Source of the DNA: Syntrophales bacterium
Lineage (GTDB): Bacteria; Desulfobacterota; Syntrophia; Syntrophales; UBA8958
NCBI GenBank assembly: GCA_023231165.1
Contig: JALNVY010000021.1
Span: forward strand, 1 to 18,379
DNA length: 18,379 nucleotides
Direction of reading: 5' to 3'
Shown here one piece after another: positions 15,536 to 18,379 of the stretch; within the stretch, counting starts at the first letter, position 1; each line of letters begins with the position of its first letter. Both the position numbers and the translations under genes were made by a program. The notes below the pieces were generated by a model. It was not told the origin of the DNA. It was given only the letters and a program-made list of their open reading frames with translations, and searched no databases.

Positions 15536-16873
15536 TCAGTGTTTTATGTCCTGGGCAATCCTGATAACGGTATCCATGACTTCTTCCAGATCAACCGTTA
15601 AAAGTCGGCGATCCTTCATAACGACCTTGCCGTTGATGATACTCGTCTGTACATCGGCGCCCGAGGCGGCATAGACGAGCTGGGAGCAGACATTATAAAC
15701 AGGCGTCAAATGCGGTTTCTTCAGATCAACGATGATCAGATCCGCCTTCTTGCCCACTTCGATAGATCCGGTCAGGCGATCCAGCCCCAGTACCCTGGCT
15801 CCACCCATCGTTGCCATCGTCAATACCGTGCGGGCGTCCATGATGGACGGGTCTTTTTTCATAACCTTATGTAGTTTTGCTGCGGAATCCATTTCGCCAA
15901 ACATGTCGTGATCGTTATTGCTGGCGCAGCCATCCGTGCCCAGTCCCACATCGATACCGGCGGCAAGCATCTCTGGAATTGGACCCACGCCGGCAGCAAG
16001 CTTCATGTTGCTCTGCGGATTATGGGAAACCTTCACGTGGTTAGCCGCAAGACAGGCGATTTCCCCTTCATCGAGCCAGTTACAATGGACCGCGACGGTC
16101 ATGTCGTCCAGGACTCCCAGGGCACCGAGGTGGTGCACCGGAGTGTGGCCGTAGCGATTCATGATGATTTTTTTTTCATCGCTTGTTTCCGCCAGATGGA
16201 TCAGGAAGGGGACGGCATGGCGACGGGCGACCTCCTTGATGGCGCGGATCGTTTGGGGAGAACAGGTGTAAGGGGAATGGCAGAAGAGGGCAGGGGTAAT
16301 CATGGGTCTTTCCGGCAGCCATTTGCTGAGGAATTTTTCCGCCGCCTGCAAGTGTCTTTCAATCTCGGCTTCAGCAACGTGGTCCACATCTGCGTCCAGG
16401 AAGCCCATTCCAGCCACACAGCGGATACCGCTCTCGTAGGCGGCCTGGGCTACACTGCTCTCGAAAAAGTATCCATCGCAAAAGGTTGTCGTTCCCGACA
16501 ACAGCATCTCCGCAATCCCCAGCAGGGCGCCCGCATGAACCATTTCCCGGTTGACATACTCTCTCTCCGCAGGGAAGATATGGTTATTTAGCCAGTCCAT
16601 CAAGGGGAGATCGTCGGCGAGGCCGCGAAAAAAAACCATGGGAACGTGGGTGTGAGTATTGATGAGGCCCGGAAGAATCACACAACCATCGGCATGGATG
16701 ATTTCTTTCGGCGCGTAGAGGCTGACCAGGGGGGCATGGGCTTCCTCGATGAATAGAATCTCACCGTCGCGAATGCCGATGAGGGGGTCTTCAATAAGCC
16801 TATTATCTTCGGAAAGAGTGAGGAGTCTGCCGCCCTGAATCAGAATATCAAGAGGTGCACTGCAATGGTCCAT
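15536..16873 (-). CDS. mtaD: Amidohydrolase, MTA/SAH deaminase family (second gene of the pair)
   Basis: A 445-residue TIM-barrel amidohydrolase resembling 5'-methylthioadenosine/S-adenosylhomocysteine deaminase, which converts these nucleosides to inosine derivatives in the cytoplasm. Metal and catalytic positions are H74 and H76 (NTHTH), H199 in CHSPYTCSP, H226 and E229 in HLAET, H284 in SHNPQSNMKL and D314 in GTDGCASNN. The small N- and C-terminal beta domains, including the closing KADLIIVDL strand, are present, so the protein is full length. The start lies 9 nt after the stop of the upstream paralogue and no clear ribosome site fits there, so translation is probably coupled. Chlorohydrolases and guanine deaminases share this fold, so the substrate is inferred from overall similarity. 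Confidence 0.85.
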   Translation of the reverse strand: MDHCSAPLDILIQGGRLLTLSEDNRLIEDPLIGIRDGEILFIEEAHAPLVSLYAPKEIIHADGCVILPGLINTHTHVPMVFFRGLADDLPLMDWLNNHIFPAEREYVNREMVHAGALLGIAEMLLSGTTTFCDGYFFESSVAQAAYESGIRCVAGMGFLDADVDHVAEAEIERHLQAAEKFLSKWLPERPMITPALFCHSPYTCSPQTIRAIKEVARRHAVPFLIHLAETSDEKKIIMNRYGHTPVHHLGALGVLDDMTVAVHCNWLDEGEIACLAANHVKVSHNPQSNMKLAAGVGPIPEMLAAGIDVGLGTDGCASNNDHDMFGEMDSAAKLHKVMKKDPSIMDARTVLTMATMGGARVLGLDRLTGSIEVGKKADLIIVDLKKPHLTPVYNVCSQLVYAASGADVQTSIINGKVVMKDRRLLTVDLEEVMDTVIRIAQDIKH

Positions 16874-16882
16874 GATAATTGG

Positions 16883-18211
16883 TTATGACTTTCTCAGGCT
16901 TTCCCTGACTTTCAACGCTATCTGGTTGACCCGTTCCATGGCTTCCTGTTCATTGATCGTCAGGAGACGGCGGTTTTCCATAACTAACTTACCGTTGATA
17001 ATGGAGGTGTCCACATCCGCCCCATTGACGGCGTAAACAAGGTGGGAGTATGCATTGTACATAGGGGTTAAGTGAGGTTTCCGGGTATTGATCAGAATGA
17101 CGTCGGCCTTTTTTCCTGCTGCCAGGACGCCGGTCAGATGGCTCATCCCCAATGCCTGCGCCCCGTTGCGGGTAGCCATTTTAACTACGGTGGGGGCGGG
17201 CAGAACGGTGGGATCCAGAGTGGCGACTTTTGCCAGTTTTGCTGCCGTATCCATCTCCTGGAACATATCCAGGTTGTTGTTGCTGGCGCAGCCATCCGTG
17301 CCGAGGGCGACATCAAGGCCAAGTTTCAGCATTTGAGCGACAGGCGCGATGCCGGAGGCCAGTTTCATATTGCTTTCCGGATTGTGGACGACCTTGCAGC
17401 CGTGATCCGCAAATATCCGTATGTCCTCTTCATCCATGCAGACGCCGTGAAAAACAATCAATTGTTCGTCAAGATAACCGATATCCTTAAGAAAGAGTGT
17501 CGTTTTCTTCCCATATTTATCCGTCAATTGTTGAACCTCGGCGCTGTTTTCAAGATAATGCACGCCAATGGGAACATTATATTCCCTCGCCAGGTCTTTA
17601 GCGCCCTTGAGAAGGGGCGGCGAGCAGGTATAAAGGGCATGAGGCTCGACAATGATCTGCACGAGCGGGTCGCCGGACCATTTTTCAAGGAGTTTCCTCG
17701 TATAATTTATGCCCTCCGCGGGGGTTTTGAAACAGGGGGAAGGGAAGTCAAAAAGGACCTCCCCGACGAGGCACCTCATGCCGGCGTGTTTTGCCGCGGA
17801 AGCAGTTTCATCCTCGAAGATGTACATGTCACAGAACGTGGTGGTGCCGGATTTGATCATTTCGGCGCAGGCCAGCGCACTCCCCCAATAGGCAAGCTCC
17901 GGAGATACATTTCTGGCTTCGGCGGGAAAGATATAGTCGTTCAGCCAGGTCATGAGATCCATGTCATCGGCAATACCCCGGAAACAGGTCATGGCGGCGT
18001 GGGTATGACCGTTGATCAAACCCGGCATGACGATACAGTTGCGAGCGGATATTTCCTTTTTCCCCCGGTACGCCTTTTTTATGTCTTCCGTATGACCCAA
18101 GTCAATTATCGAATCATTTTCAATGGCCAGAGCGCCGTTATCGTATATGGTTCCCGAGTTATCCATGGTGACGATCAGCCCTTCGGTGATCAAGATATCG
18201 ACGTCACGCAT
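16883..18211 (-). CDS. mtaD: Amidohydrolase, MTA/SAH deaminase family (first gene of the pair)
   Basis: A 442-residue paralogue of the next gene, clearly homologous along its whole length. Key positions are H69 and H71 (NGHTH), H191 in EPHALYTCSP, H218 and E221 in HYLENSAE, H276 in VHNPESNMKL and D306 in GTDGCASNN. All metal ligands and the catalytic Glu are kept, so it should be active. The usual HxxET motif reads HYLEN, with Asn for Thr, and the stretch around residues 150-165 differs from the paralogue, which may point to different nucleoside preference. A GGGGGA-rich site lies about 6 nt before the ATG on the minus strand. It heads the two-gene operon. The 126 nt between this gene and tRNA-Leu hold the divergent tRNA promoter. 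Confidence 0.86.
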   Translation of the reverse strand: MRDVDILITEGLIVTMDNSGTIYDNGALAIENDSIIDLGHTEDIKKAYRGKKEISARNCIVMPGLINGHTHAAMTCFRGIADDMDLMTWLNDYIFPAEARNVSPELAYWGSALACAEMIKSGTTTFCDMYIFEDETASAAKHAGMRCLVGEVLFDFPSPCFKTPAEGINYTRKLLEKWSGDPLVQIIVEPHALYTCSPPLLKGAKDLAREYNVPIGVHYLENSAEVQQLTDKYGKKTTLFLKDIGYLDEQLIVFHGVCMDEEDIRIFADHGCKVVHNPESNMKLASGIAPVAQMLKLGLDVALGTDGCASNNNLDMFQEMDTAAKLAKVATLDPTVLPAPTVVKMATRNGAQALGMSHLTGVLAAGKKADVILINTRKPHLTPMYNAYSHLVYAVNGADVDTSIINGKLVMENRRLLTINEQEAMERVNQIALKVRESLRKS

Positions 18212-18292
18212 CCGCTTCCCCCTTCATTCTTTCAGTGTTTGGCGAAGTTTGCATATCTCTGAGAAAATGTCCAGAAAGAGTAGATGAAATTC

Positions 18293-18318
18293 TTGACATG
18301 AATTGCGGGAAATAATAT
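18293..18318 (+). promoter_or_regulatory. Promoter candidate for tRNA-Leu
   Basis: A perfect TTGACA at 18293-18298 is followed by TAATAT at 18313-18318. The 14-nt gap is short; TATTGA at 18316-18321 gives 17 nt but matches poorly. The -35 is persuasive and the position 20-45 nt before the tRNA is right, so only the exact -10 is uncertain. Confidence 0.5.
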
Positions 18319-18337
18319 TGAAACAAGAACAAATAAA

Positions 18338-18379
18338 GCCTGGGTGGCGGAACTGGTAGACGCAAGGGACTTAAAATCC
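18338..18379 (+). tRNA. tRNA-Leu (anticodon UAA), 3' part cut off by the window end
   Basis: The sequence begins GCCTGGGTGGCGGAA, followed by CTGGTAGACGCAAG, the typical bacterial tRNA-Leu 5' acceptor and D-arm. The anticodon region is GGGA-CTTAAAA-TCC with anticodon TAA, which reads UUA and UUG. The long variable arm, T-arm and 3' acceptor lie outside the window. Confidence 0.9.

Noticed and set aside
17072..18262. 396-codon plus-strand frame over the first amidohydrolase
   Set aside because: It mirrors the deaminase coding sequence, which has complete catalytic motifs. The antisense translation has no family signature or good start.
1..18379. CRISPR array, intact insertion sequence or attachment-site duplication
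   Set aside because: I found no regularly spaced direct repeats, no complete transposase or integrase frame, and no copy of the tRNA-Leu end elsewhere in the window.

Overview
The window looks like a chromosomal segment from an anaerobic Gram-negative bacterium, most likely of the deltaproteobacterial/Desulfobacterota (Syntrophales-like) kind. That assignment is an inference. It rests on gene content (class 1B-type PyrD, a GH57-GT5 fusion, tandem MTA/SAH-deaminase-like amidohydrolases, HD-GYP signalling) and on a TTGGGGAC(A/G)GATTT motif that I associate with repeats of that group. No single marker proves it.

Layout. 1-1622 (+): the end of pyrD, then a metallo-beta-lactamase-fold hydrolase. 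These converge with 2 nt between stop codons on a minus-strand pair, an HD-GYP c-di-GMP phosphodiesterase-type sensor (1625-3538) and the large DEAH RNA helicase HrpA (3631-7509). 7510-10965: a gene-poor accessory stretch. It holds one apparently intact six-helix membrane protein and four broken genes: a small, internally deleted scrap of a second hrpA, a ParB N-terminus, the C-terminal third of an MmeI-type restriction-modification methyltransferase, and a phosphoribosyltransferase with an in-frame stop. 10966-13668 (+): a fused GH57 glycoside hydrolase/GT5 glycogen synthase. 13669-13821: a 124-bp near-palindromic element and a terminator-like hairpin. 13834-15408 (-): an exported MuiA-type DUF4139 protein with its own promoter. 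15536-18211 (-): a two-gene operon of paralogous MTA/SAH-deaminase-like amidohydrolases ending at a hairpin terminator. 18338-18379 (+): the first half of tRNA-Leu(UAA).

The conserved genes cover pyrimidine synthesis, RNA metabolism, storage polysaccharide and nucleoside salvage and do not form one pathway. The most informative part is 7510-10965, a decayed island. Its strongest direct observation is an approximately 100-bp relic resembling two separate pieces of hrpA (codons 63-86 and about 223-233), in the correct order and orientation, fused at a GCCGCC microhomology. This relic supplies the stop codon and last residues of the neighbouring membrane protein. I found no CRISPR array, no intact transposase and no convincing intact novel system. 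The interest lies in the relics, the repeats and the unusual fusion.
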